Below, one piece after another: positions 55,262 through 63,285 of a stretch of DNA of 64,000 bases. A program made the position numbers and the translations under genes. Source of the DNA: an uncultured Caryophanales bacterium (GTDB lineage: Bacteria > Bacillota_I > Bacilli_A > RF39 > UBA660); contig CAMVPJ010000001.1 of NCBI GenBank assembly GCA_947169395.1, positions 50,986-114,985 of the forward strand, written 5' to 3'. Under the pieces are notes generated by a model. It made no database searches, had not been told where the DNA came from, and worked only from the letters and a program-made list of their open reading frames with translations. Within the stretch, counting starts at the first letter, position 1, and every line of letters starts with the position of its first letter.

Positions 55262-55836
55262 AAATACCATTGAGATTTCAAAATACAGAGTATGATTGTG
55301 GAACTACTTGTTTTGTAAATGCACTTTCATATTTGTATGAACGTGAGGAGATTCCAGTAGAATTATTAAAGATGATTTATCGATATACTCTTGATGAGAA
55401 AGATAGATATGGTGTAGTAGGGAAGGGTGGAACTTCTAGAAAAGGTGTTGAAAAGTTAGTTAGTATTTTCAATAATTATTCCAATAATAATTTTGATTTT
55501 AATATTAATTGTACTGTGTATAATGGTGCAGAAGTAAGGCTTGATTTAATGAGAAAGTGTTTGGATAATGGCGGAGTAATTATTGCAAGATGTTATCAAA
55601 TAGATGAACATTATATATTAATTACTAAAATAGATGATATTTTTGCATATATATTTGATCCTTATTATCTTGATCCTGAATATTATTATGGTGATGATGA
55701 AGTGGCAATTGTATTAAATGATTCATTTACACATAATAGATTAGTAAAGTTAACAAGGTTGTTTAGTGAATCTAAAAAGGATTTTTCACTTCTTAATGAA
55801 AAAGACAGAGAAATAGTTACGATAGTGAGGCGTTAA
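55258..55836 (+). CDS. C39-like papain-fold cysteine peptidase
   Basis: 192 residues, soluble. Gln8 and Cys14 in RFQNTEYDCGTTCFVNAL form the oxyanion/nucleophile pair of C39-type peptidases; His118 (QIDEHYILITKID) and Asp134 (AYIFDPYY) complete the triad. No leader or transporter domain is present, unlike bacteriocin exporters. Placed between two YgjV-family membrane proteins and coupled to both (ATGA overlap before, next start directly after the stop). The substrate is unknown; a peptide processed at the inner face of the membrane is possible. Confidence 0.8.
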   Translation: MKIPLRFQNTEYDCGTTCFVNALSYLYEREEIPVELLKMIYRYTLDEKDRYGVVGKGGTSRKGVEKLVSIFNNYSNNNFDFNINCTVYNGAEVRLDLMRKCLDNGGVIIARCYQIDEHYILITKIDDIFAYIFDPYYLDPEYYYGDDEVAIVLNDSFTHNRLVKLTRLFSESKKDFSLLNEKDREIVTIVRR

Positions 55837-56355
55837 ATGATAAATAATTTAAGTATTGGTTTAATAATAGGAAATATAGTTGCGCTTCTTGCATCTATTG
55901 CAATGACATTATCAGGTTTGTTTAAAAATAAAAAACAAATAATTCTAATGCAAAGTATACAGATAGGACTATTTATAATTAGTAATTTAGTTTTAGGTGG
56001 ATATGTTGGTGCGATAGTAAACTTTATTAGCTTAATAAGAAATATAATATGTTATAAAGATAAATTAGATATAAAAGGTATAATTATAATAACTATTTTA
56101 TCTGTTGGTTTATCACTATACTTTAATAATTTAGGAATAGTAGGTTTACTTCCACTAGTTGCTTCAACAGTTTATTTATGGTTTATGAATATAAAAGAGG
56201 TTACTAAGTTTAAAGTAATGATTATTCTTACAACTATATTATGGTTAATATATGATATATGTATTAAATCATATACATCTGCAGTATTTGATGCAGCAAC
56301 CATCATAACTAATCTTGTTACTCTTTATATGTTATCAAGAAGAAAGATTAAATGA
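55837..56355 (+). CDS. YgjV-family inner membrane protein (second copy)
   Basis: 172 residues with six predicted membrane helices. Same layout as the first copy: GLIIGNIVALLASIAMTLSG, KKQIILMQSIQIGLFIISNL, LGGYVGAIVNFISLIRNII, then GLLPLVASTVYLW. The ATG follows the TAA of the peptidase gene directly. The two copies are clearly related but far from identical, so they may form a heterodimer (inference). Confidence 0.82.
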   Translation: MINNLSIGLIIGNIVALLASIAMTLSGLFKNKKQIILMQSIQIGLFIISNLVLGGYVGAIVNFISLIRNIICYKDKLDIKGIIIITILSVGLSLYFNNLGIVGLLPLVASTVYLWFMNIKEVTKFKVMIILTTILWLIYDICIKSYTSAVFDAATIITNLVTLYMLSRRKIK

Positions 56356-56365
56356 TCTTTTTTTT
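56343..56365 (+). terminator. Terminator of the YgjV/C39 cassette
   Basis: AAAGAT/ATCTTT hairpin (56343-56348 with 56355-56360) with a long T tract. Confidence 0.7.
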
Positions 56366-56424
56366 AGTTAAATGCAATAATTCATTTTTTAACACCTTAA
56401 TATAATAAAGTGAAAGGTGATAAG

Positions 56425-56769
56425 ATGAATATAACATTGAAGTTTTTAGGACTAGGTTATAACAATATATATCAAGCAGACGTGTTTATTTATGATTGTT
56501 GCAATAATTTAGTCTATAACAAAAAAACATATAATAATAAACTTAATATATGTTTAGATAAGAATAAAGTATATAAGATAGTTGCGAAATCATTAGGAGA
56601 TACAATTGAAAGTGTAATATATATTGGTAAAAATAATAATTATTGTTTTAGATTTAGTCGTAGTATTATAGATATCATTAATGAAAATTCTATTACCTTT
56701 TTACTAACAGATTATTATTATGATAATCTGCCAATTGAAAGAGGTGAGATGATTTTATGGAAAGAATAG
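56425..56769 (+). CDS. Small beta-rich protein ending in a YDNLPI motif
   Basis: 114 residues from ATG 56425 (AAAGGTGAT upstream). Beta-strand pattern of a prealbumin-like domain (ITLKFLGLGYNNIYQADVFIYD ... KVYKIVAKSL), three cysteines, no signal peptide. It ends TDYYYDNLPIERGEMILWKE, and the next protein ends in the related TDTNYDNLPIDTATLTL. The shared ending argues for a common origin or common partner. Overlaps the next gene by 13 bp. Confidence 0.65.
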   Translation: MNITLKFLGLGYNNIYQADVFIYDCCNNLVYNKKTYNNKLNICLDKNKVYKIVAKSLGDTIESVIYIGKNNNYCFRFSRSIIDIINENSITFLLTDYYYDNLPIERGEMILWKE

Positions 56770-57293
56770 TTAATATTACAAATGGTACTGGTACTACTGA
56801 TTTAATTAATGGTTCTTATACTGTTACTGCTGATGTTACAGGTTATGATAATACTACTATTAATCCTGATAGTATTACAGTAGATGCTGAAACTAATAAC
56901 TATGCATTTACTATATCTGCAACAGGTACTTTAACCTTACATGTTACTGATACTGGTACTTCTGCTGGTACTCCAGTAGTTGGGGCCACATTTATAAGAA
57001 CTGATGCTGCAGGTACTGAATATGGTAGTGTAATTACTACAGATGCTACAGGAAATGCAGTATTTAATAATGTGCCTTATGCTGAGGCAGGTGCTCCTAC
57101 AATATATTTTAAGCAAATTGCATCAGATGGTTACCATGAGTTTAGTACTGAGGTACAAAATACTACTTTAACTACTCAAACTTCTACTTTAGAAATAACT
57201 AATGCTAGAGGTGCTACAAGAACAATTACACTTACTGATACTAACTATGATAATCTACCAATTGATACTGCAACACTTACATTAACTAACTAG
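56757..57293 (+). CDS. Thr-rich prealbumin-like repeat protein without signal peptide
   Basis: 178 residues, extremely Thr-rich. The central part (TLTLHVTDTGTSAGTPVVGA ... GNAVFNNVPY) has the pattern of SpaA/collagen-binding B-type (prealbumin-like) domains used in Gram-positive adhesins and pili. An N-terminal partial repeat (NGSYTVTADVTGYDNTT) and the C-terminal YDNLPI motif flank it. There is no signal peptide, sortase motif or anchor, which is odd for such a domain. The ATG lies inside the previous gene, with GAGGTGAGATG-like purines upstream. Confidence 0.75.
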   Translation: MERIVNITNGTGTTDLINGSYTVTADVTGYDNTTINPDSITVDAETNNYAFTISATGTLTLHVTDTGTSAGTPVVGATFIRTDAAGTEYGSVITTDATGNAVFNNVPYAEAGAPTIYFKQIASDGYHEFSTEVQNTTLTTQTSTLEITNARGATRTITLTDTNYDNLPIDTATLTLTN

Positions 57294-57315
57294 ATGGGCA
57301 AAATGCTCATCTTTT
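57293..57315 (+). terminator. Terminator
   Basis: GATGGGC/GCTCATC hairpin (57293-57299 with 57305-57311, one G-U pair) followed by TTTT. Confidence 0.8.
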
Positions 57316-57328
57316 CTTCATATTATTT

Positions 57329-57357
57329 TTGACTCTTTATTATAAAGTTGGTATACT
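57329..57357 (+). promoter_or_regulatory. recG promoter
   Basis: TTGACT (57329-57334), 17-nt spacer ending TGG, TATACT (57352-57357). Confidence 0.8.
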
Positions 57358-57372
57358 TGTTTTGGTGGTTAT

Positions 57373-59298
57373 ATGCAGTTATCTGATATTAATGGTGTTG
57401 GTCCTATAACTATTAAGAATTTAAATAGTTTAGGCATATATAACATAGATGATTTAGTTACTTACTATCCTTATCGTTATGAGATTATTAAAAGAAGTGA
57501 TTTAAATAGTATTAGTATTGGAGATAAAGTAATTATTGATGGAATTGTTGAAGTAGTTCCTATTGTTAATTACTATGGTAGAAGAAAGAATTCCATGAGT
57601 TTTAGAATTAATACCGGAAATAGAATACTTATTATAACAATATATAATAGAGGATTTTTAAAGAATAAAATTAAGGTAGGAAGCAGTGTAATTATTAAAG
57701 GAAAATACGTAGCTTTTAATAAGATTATTGCGACTGATTTAAGTTTTGGGGTTCTATCAGATGAGTCTAAAATAGAAGTTATTTATCATGAATCAAATAA
57801 CATTACTTCTAAAGAGATTAATAACTGTATTAATAATGCCTTAGATGTTTATAAAGTTAAAGATTATATACCTAAATATTTAATGGATAAGTATAAATAT
57901 ATATCAAAGATATTTGCATTAAAAGAGATACATAATCCTACATCATCTGTTAATTTAAAAAAAAGTATTAGTATGCTTAAGTACGAAGAATTATTTATAT
58001 TTATGGTGAAAATAAATAGACTTAAGACAAGCAGAAATAATAGTTTGGGTATTAAAAGAGATATAGATAAATCATTGGTATATAGTTTTATTAATAAGCT
58101 ACCTTTTAATTTAACTAATGATCAGATGAAGAGTGTTAAGGACATATATAATGATTTAATTAGTAGTAATAGAATGAATAGACTTGTTGAAGGAGATGTA
58201 GGTAGTGGTAAAACAATAGTAGCTTTTATTGCTTTATACATTAATTTTTTATCTAATTATCAAGGAGTATTGATGGCTCCAACTGAGGTACTTGCTTATC
58301 AGCATTTTTCAAACATAAAGAAGTATATGGATAATATTAATATTGAAATTCTTACTGGTAGCACAAAGGTTAAAGATAAGAAAATAATACTTAATAGACT
58401 GAAAAATAAAGAGATAGATATACTTATTGGTACGCATTCTTTATTTAGTGAAGATGTTATTTATAATAATTTAGGTCTTGTTATTACAGATGAGCAACAT
58501 AGATTTGGAGTAAGAGAAAGGGCTTCATTAAGAAACAAAGGTGTTACTCCAGATATACTATATCTTTCCGCAACGCCAATACCTAGAACCTATGCACTTA
58601 CTATATATGGAGATATGGATATATCTTTAATTAATACAGTACCAAATGGTAAAAAAGAAATAATCACAATTCTTAAGAAAAATAGTGAAATTAAGGATGT
58701 ACTTACTATGATGTTAAAAGAATTAAAGAATAAGCATCAAATATATGTTATCGCACCCCTTGCAGAGGAGAGTGATACTAATTTAATGAGTGTAGTTGAT
58801 CTTTGCAATAATATGAATAAAGCATTTGGTAAAATAGCTAAAATTGGTACTTTATATGGAAAAATGACTTCTAAAGATAAAGATATAGTAATGAATAAAT
58901 TTAAAAATAAAGAGATAGATATCCTTGTTAGTACAACTGTTATAGAAGTAGGTGTAGATGTAAAAAATGCAACTATGATAGTTATATTTGATGCAGAGCG
59001 CTTTGGACTTTCTACACTTCATCAACTCCGTGGTAGAGTAGGGAGAAATAATGTTCAGTCGTATTGTATTTTAATTAGTGATAAAGATACTGAAAGATTA
59101 AAAGTAATGGAGAAAACAAGTAATGGTTTTGAAATAAGTGAAGAAGACTTTAAAATACGTGGTAGTGGAGATTTATTTGGTGTTAGACAAAGTGGAGATA
59201 TGCAGTTTAAACTTGCCAATATCAAACGAGATTATAACCTGTTGCTTAAAGCTAAGGAAGATAGTTTAGAATATATTAATAATATGCAAACAAAATGA
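57373..59298 (+). CDS. recG: ATP-dependent DNA helicase RecG
   Basis: Remodels stalled replication forks and Holliday junctions. An N-terminal wedge (OB) domain (about 1-190) precedes two helicase domains: Walker A GDVGSGKT (near 275), MAPTEVLAYQHF, DEQHRFGVRER (Walker B region), SATPIPRT, and GRVGRNNVQSYC with HQLRGR. 641 residues is somewhat shorter than the usual 670-690, the difference being at the N-terminus. Its last four codons are part of a 37-bp repeat found again at 61832. Confidence 0.95.
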   Translation: MQLSDINGVGPITIKNLNSLGIYNIDDLVTYYPYRYEIIKRSDLNSISIGDKVIIDGIVEVVPIVNYYGRRKNSMSFRINTGNRILIITIYNRGFLKNKIKVGSSVIIKGKYVAFNKIIATDLSFGVLSDESKIEVIYHESNNITSKEINNCINNALDVYKVKDYIPKYLMDKYKYISKIFALKEIHNPTSSVNLKKSISMLKYEELFIFMVKINRLKTSRNNSLGIKRDIDKSLVYSFINKLPFNLTNDQMKSVKDIYNDLISSNRMNRLVEGDVGSGKTIVAFIALYINFLSNYQGVLMAPTEVLAYQHFSNIKKYMDNINIEILTGSTKVKDKKIILNRLKNKEIDILIGTHSLFSEDVIYNNLGLVITDEQHRFGVRERASLRNKGVTPDILYLSATPIPRTYALTIYGDMDISLINTVPNGKKEIITILKKNSEIKDVLTMMLKELKNKHQIYVIAPLAEESDTNLMSVVDLCNNMNKAFGKIAKIGTLYGKMTSKDKDIVMNKFKNKEIDILVSTTVIEVGVDVKNATMIVIFDAERFGLSTLHQLRGRVGRNNVQSYCILISDKDTERLKVMEKTSNGFEISEEDFKIRGSGDLFGVRQSGDMQFKLANIKRDYNLLLKAKEDSLEYINNMQTK

Positions 59299-59323
59299 CG
59301 ACCTCTCGGTCGTCTTCAGGGGG
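59287..59323 (+). repeat. Direct repeat copy 1 (end of recG)
   Basis: 37 bp covering the last recG codons, hairpin GACGACC/GGTCGTC (59298-59315 region) and TTCAGGGGG (59315-59323). It matches 61832-61868 at 36 of 37 positions; the difference is one base in the hairpin loop. Confidence 0.85.
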
Positions 59324-59431
59324 AAAACTTACATCATGTACTCCTAAATGCTTTCCCTTTATATTATAACGATTTATCGTTTAATAAAGTTTGGAAAAGT
59401 TTAACTAAATATCATATAGAATTTATTTAGT
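59315..59431 (+). repeat. Long repeat, copy 1
   Basis: About 110 bp from TTCAGGGGG through AAAACTTACATCATGTACTC, TTATATTATAACGA and AATAAAGTTTGGAAAAGTTTAA. A close copy lies at 60537-60645. On the minus strand it contains AGGAG and ATGATGTAA, a ribosome-binding-site-like start-stop unit. Confidence 0.8.
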
Positions 59432-60434
59432 CATCATCAATATCAATATGTATTTCAATATCCTCCTTAGTTGGCAATTCTCTTGATAATTCATTAGATA
59501 ATTTATCAAATATTTTATATTCACTAACACCAACAGGTTTATTAATATATTTTAAGGTATTATCAACTATTTTATTACTCTTGTTTTGGCATAGAATAAT
59601 ACCTATTGATGGATTATCAGTCTCATCTTTAACTTCTTCATCTAAAGCAGTAAGATAAAACCCTAATTTACTTGCAAATTCCGGTTTGAATTCAACTACC
59701 TTTAATCCTACTGCAATATAACATTTTAGTTTAATATGATAAAATAATAAATCAATATAAAAATCTTAATTATCAACTGTTATTTTATATTGATTACCAA
59801 CAAAGAAAAAACCACTACCTAATTCTAAAAGAACATTTTTTAAACTTTCAAGCATTTTGTTTTCTAACTCTCGCTCCTTATAATCATTGGTTAATTCAAT
59901 TAAATCAAAGACATATGGTTCTTTCATTATATTGTTTGCTAAATCGCTATTTTGTTTTAAAGTTAATTCAAAATTATTATGTTTAATATTTTTTACTTGC
60001 CTTGTATATAAGTCAGTATCTATTTGATATATTAATACACTTTTAGACCAGCCTTCTACAACACATTGTTCCATATACCATTTTCTAATAGTTTTATCTT
60101 TTGCTTTTTCAATAAGAATTATGTTATGAGTCCATGGTAATTGTGCAACCAGCTGCACAATTTCAGCATCATCCTTATACTCGTTATAAAACTTCTTCAT
60201 ATATTTTAAATTACGAACAGAAAATCCTTTTAAATTAGGAAATGTTAGTTTTAATTCTAGGGCAAGATTATCAATAAATTTGTTTCCCTATTTATAATTA
60301 TCTGATATAGTTTTACCTATATTGTAATACAAATTAATTAATTTAGAGTTAGCATCTAGCATTATATCTAACTGAGTTTTACTAACCATATTTTTTACAT
60401 TATTAGTTATTTCTTGAAATGAATTATCTATCAT
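59427..60434 (-). pseudogene. DUF1016 (YhcG-type PD-(D/E)XK nuclease) pseudogene
   Basis: A full-length frame of 336 codons from ATG 60434 (GGAGGAA upstream) is interrupted only by two in-frame stops. TAG at 60288-60290 sits where the conserved Trp of the WG motif (NYK-stop-GNKFIDNLA) is expected; TAA at 59766-59768 lies just before DFYIDLLFYHIKLKCYIAV. The domain pieces FPNLKGFSVRNLKYMKKFY and YKERELENKMLESLKNVLLE are those of YhcG-like proteins often associated with restriction islands. The catalytic ELK is also changed to GLK. Confidence 0.85.
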
Positions 60435-60513
60435 ATTATTTCCTCCGTTTAAGACTATTATATAATATTTTAGTGTTATTATCTATATATTATTTTGATT
60501 TTACATAGAAAAT

Positions 60514-60645
60514 ATTCTAGTCCAATGGGCTAGAATTTCAGGGGGAAAACTTACATCATGTACTCCTAAATGCTTTTCCTTTATATTATAACGAATTATT
60601 ATTTAATAAAGTTTAGAAAAGTTTAATTAAATACCATATAATTTA
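60514..60645 (+). repeat. Long repeat, copy 2
   Basis: Second copy of the 110-bp repeat (from 60537), here preceded by a different perfect hairpin, ATTCTAGTCC/GGGCTAGAAT (60514-60523 with 60527-60536, one G-U pair). It separates the DUF1016 module from the membrane protein module. Confidence 0.8.
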
Positions 60646-60680
60646 CTGCTTTTGGTAGTTGAGTGGGTGGTTGAAATAGA

Positions 60681-60715
60681 AAAACATCTAGTAAGTGGAG
60701 TAGGGCTTGCTAGAT
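60681..60715 (-). terminator. Terminator of the minus-strand membrane protein gene
   Basis: ATCTAGTAAG/CTTGCTAGAT hairpin (60686-60695 with 60706-60715), followed on the minus strand by a T-rich run. Confidence 0.7.
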
Positions 60716-60721
60716 TTTCTT

Positions 60722-61453
60722 TTAAATCATTTTTTCTTTCTTTAATACTTTTGCTCTACCTTCGATATATTTTTTTGCAAGTTCTACATCATCTTCATTA
60801 TATTTTTGTGATAATTTACTGTCTAAAATCCCCTTGTTATAGTATTTTATATACTTTCTTTCATTATAGCCAATCGAATTAAATAAATATTCATAATACT
60901 CTAACCATTCTAGAGTAAAATCTGGATTTAATTTTTCTAATATTATATCATTAGATTTATAATCGTCAGCAACATTAGTTTTTTTATTATTTAACTTTTC
61001 TAATCGTTCTATTGAATCTTTAAATATTTCCATAATCGCATATAACTCTGCTTTTTTTCCATTATACTCTTTTACACTTACTGTATTTCCTAAAGAATTT
61101 ATAATACTACACATCCCAGATATTAAAGTCATGCCAAATACACTAGAAACTACAAAAATTGATTTTAAATCATTATTATCTCCAACAACTAACGGTGAAA
61201 CAGCATAAGTAATTCCACCAACAACTATTGGCATATATATTGGCATAGTTTTAAACAATAAACTGTTTGTTTTTTCTGGTTCGTGATTGTTTAACCATTT
61301 TTGAATTTTAGATACTTCAATTCCAGCTTGTTCAATAACATTTTCACAAGTTAATATATCTTTAATGTTATCAGTGTATTCTATCTCTCTTTCATTACCA
61401 TTTTCATCTCTAACTTTGACTATTTTATAATTGTGATAATACTCAATGTTCAT
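60722..61453 (-). CDS. Accessory two-helix membrane protein, unknown
   Basis: 243 residues. Cytosolic N-terminal part (YYHNYKIVKVRDENGNEREI), two membrane helices at about 70-90 and 100-120 joined by a short loop, then a long charged C-terminal helix region with WLEYYEYLF and AKKYIEGRAKVLKKEK. GGAGG precedes the ATG. Lying in a repeat-bounded island beside a broken nuclease gene, it is probably horizontally acquired. Function unknown. Confidence 0.72.
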   Translation of the reverse strand: MNIEYYHNYKIVKVRDENGNEREIEYTDNIKDILTCENVIEQAGIEVSKIQKWLNNHEPEKTNSLLFKTMPIYMPIVVGGITYAVSPLVVGDNNDLKSIFVVSSVFGMTLISGMCSIINSLGNTVSVKEYNGKKAELYAIMEIFKDSIERLEKLNNKKTNVADDYKSNDIILEKLNPDFTLEWLEYYEYLFNSIGYNERKYIKYYNKGILDSKLSQKYNEDDVELAKKYIEGRAKVLKKEKMI

Positions 61454-61831
61454 AAATAAGTCCTCCTAATAACTATTGCTATATATTTTAATATATAGAT
61501 CATCTGCATGTATATAATATTATAAAGATATTTACTTTAAAGTCAATGTTTTATGACATTATGATGTTTGTTTTTAACATACCTTTGTTAAGATTTAATG
61601 TCATAATGTTACTTGTGTTAATTAACAATATCACTTGCTTTAATATTATAGTATTCAGTTAGTTGATTAACTACATCATTATTAAACTATCTTTTTACAT
61701 TTTATACTTGATATATCTACAACTATATATTTTGCTAGTTTTTGTTGTATTTTACTATTTCTTTAATATAATATATGTTGTAATAATTTGAGTAGCTGAA
61801 ATAATATAAATTCTATATAATCCTTTGTAAA
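61454..61831. other. 378-bp AT-rich stretch without a gene
   Basis: No convincing ORF. An inverted pair ACATTATGA (61556-61564) and TCATAATGT (61601-61609) may be a protein-binding site. Several TATAAT-like boxes occur but none has a matched -35. Confidence 0.5.
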
Positions 61832-61868
61832 CAAACAAAATGACGACCTTTCGGTCGTCTTCAGGGGG
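61832..61868 (+). repeat. Direct repeat copy 3 (right island border)
   Basis: 36 of 37 bases equal to 59287-59323: CAAACAAAATGACGACC, hairpin, TTCAGGGGG. In copy 1 the same bases encode the end of RecG. Confidence 0.85.
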
Positions 61869-61877
61869 TTTTGGTTT

Positions 61878-61926
61878 GTACTCTTACACTTAGAAAGTAA
61901 GAGTACTGGCATGGAGTATCATGCCA
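61878..61926 (+). other. Two tandem hairpins
   Basis: GTACTCTTAC/GTAAGAGTAC (61878-61887 with 61897-61906) is followed immediately by TGGCATG/CATGCCA (61907-61913 with 61920-61926) and an AT-rich tail. Together with the repeat before them they may belong to a structured RNA. Confidence 0.6.
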
Positions 61927-62034
61927 ATATTATTGTATAAAATTTTTGAGCTAATGTCAATCGATTTTGATAATAAAGTTTTAAAATGTATAAAAAAATT
62001 AATAATTACCATAATACTATTGGAAAGGATGATT

Positions 62035-62226
62035 ATGACACAAAAAGAACTTGCTTATTATGAAGATGCAGTAGGACATGAAAAAAATATTATTAAGATT
62101 TTGAATGAATCTATTAAAATGATTGAAGATGAACAATTAAAAGAATTTATGAATGATGAGGTAAATAAGCATAATGAAAGATGTGAAACGCTTGTGAATT
62201 GTTTGGAGGAGTGTTCTAATGAATGA
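62035..62226 (+). CDS. Small helical partner of the CotF-like protein
   Basis: 63 residues, two helices, Glu/Asn/Lys-rich with two Cys near the end (LVNCLEECSNE). GGAAAGGA lies before the ATG. It overlaps the next gene by 8 bases. The helix pattern and HEKNIIKILNESIKMIEDEQL fit one half of a ferritin-like four-helix bundle, as in small coat-associated proteins. Function unknown. Confidence 0.7.
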   Translation: MTQKELAYYEDAVGHEKNIIKILNESIKMIEDEQLKEFMNDEVNKHNERCETLVNCLEECSNE

Positions 62227-62467
62227 TCAATTAATTATGGATAATTATTTATTGGTATTAAAAAGTACTGTTGAGGTATATGTTCATGGAACTTTAGAAA
62301 GTTCTAATGAATTATCAAGGAATACTTTAAAGAATTGTTTAAATGATACATTAACTTCACAAGCAAATACTTATGACTTGATGACAAAATATGGGTGGTA
62401 TCAAGTAAATAATGTTGATGCATCTACAATTAACAAAACTCTTAATAATATTAATTCTAAAAACTAA
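62219..62467 (+). CDS. CotF-like (coat F domain) protein
   Basis: 82 residues. MNDQLIMDNYLLVLKSTVEVY, a central LNDTLTSQANTYDLMTKYGWYQV and a polar tail match the coat F / ferritin-like spore-coat family by pattern, especially the GWYQV near residue 60. Two short genes with overlapping ends probably form one bundle. A terminator follows. A spore role is not proven, because no other sporulation gene is seen in the window. Confidence 0.7.
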   Translation: MNDQLIMDNYLLVLKSTVEVYVHGTLESSNELSRNTLKNCLNDTLTSQANTYDLMTKYGWYQVNNVDASTINKTLNNINSKN

Positions 62468-62486
62468 TAGGAGAAATCCTATTTTT
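62466..62486 (+). terminator. Terminator
   Basis: AATAGGA/TCCTATT hairpin (62466-62472 with 62477-62483, GAAA loop) followed by TTT. Confidence 0.8.
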
Positions 62487-62501
62487 CTTTTGTACAATTA
62501 G

Positions 62502-62510
62502 TGATATAAT
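62502..62510 (+). promoter_or_regulatory. map promoter (extended -10)
   Basis: TGA followed by TATAAT (62505-62510). The -35 region is T-rich but not clear. Confidence 0.55.
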
Positions 62511-62530
62511 TATCAAGGAAGTGACTAACT

Positions 62531-63283
62531 ATGATTACAATAAAAAGCAAAAGAGAAATTGAATTAATGAAAAAAGCTGGTTATCTTGTATCGCTTACTC
62601 ATCAATATTTACGTCCTTTTGTTAAAGAAGGAATAACTACTAAGGAACTTGATAGACTTGCAGAAGAATTTATTATAAAAAATGGTGGAGTTCCTACTTG
62701 TAAAGGATATGAAGGATATCCTAATGCACTTTGTACAAGTGTGAATGATACAGTCGTACATGGCATACCTAATAATTATAAATTAAAAAATGGTGATATC
62801 ATTACTATTGATATGGTTATAGGTTATAAAGGATATCAAGGTGATGCTGCTTGGACATATAAAGTAGGTAATATTGATGATGATAAAGCATATTTAATGG
62901 AACATACAGAAAAAGCTTTGTATGAAGGTATAAAAGAGGTTAAGCCTGGTGCGCATATAGGTGATATATCTGCTGCAGTTGAAGAATATGCCTTAAAACA
63001 TAATTTGGGTGTTGTAAAAGAGTTATGTGGGCATGGAATAGGGACTAGTATGCATGAAGATCCAGAAGTGCCTAATTATGGTAAAAGAGGAACTGGTCCT
63101 CGTCTTAAAGAAGGTATGGTTATATGTATTGAACCTATGCTTACATTTGGTAGTGAAGAGATATATTTAATGGATGATGAGTGGACTGTTAATACTATTG
63201 ACGAGTCGCCTGCTGCTCACTATGAACATACGGTATTAGTTACTCATGATGGCTATGAGATTCTAACACCTAGATTGGATTAA
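62531..63283 (+). CDS. map: Methionine aminopeptidase, type I
   Basis: Removes initiator Met from new proteins. Two-metal ligands in order: Asp in TIDMVIGYKGYQGDAAWT (two Asp, about 94 and 105), His in CGHGIGTSMHEDPEVPNYG (near 170), Glu in CIEPMLTFG and Glu in HYEHTVLVT. 250 residues, normal for type Ia. AAGGAAGTG lies before the ATG. A lipoprotein gene starts two bases after the stop. Confidence 0.96.
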   Translation: MITIKSKREIELMKKAGYLVSLTHQYLRPFVKEGITTKELDRLAEEFIIKNGGVPTCKGYEGYPNALCTSVNDTVVHGIPNNYKLKNGDIITIDMVIGYKGYQGDAAWTYKVGNIDDDKAYLMEHTEKALYEGIKEVKPGAHIGDISAAVEEYALKHNLGVVKELCGHGIGTSMHEDPEVPNYGKRGTGPRLKEGMVICIEPMLTFGSEEIYLMDDEWTVNTIDESPAAHYEHTVLVTHDGYEILTPRLD

Positions 63284-63285
63284 AT

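Noticed and set aside
59287..61868. Integron cassette array with attC sites
   Set aside because: Repeats bound two gene modules, but the core sites typical of attC and an integron integrase are not visible, and the hairpins differ between copies.
61921..62034. Extension of the small CotF partner upstream to 61921
   Set aside because: The extra codons begin inside the second hairpin and have no ribosome binding site, while ATG 62035 has GGAAAGGA.
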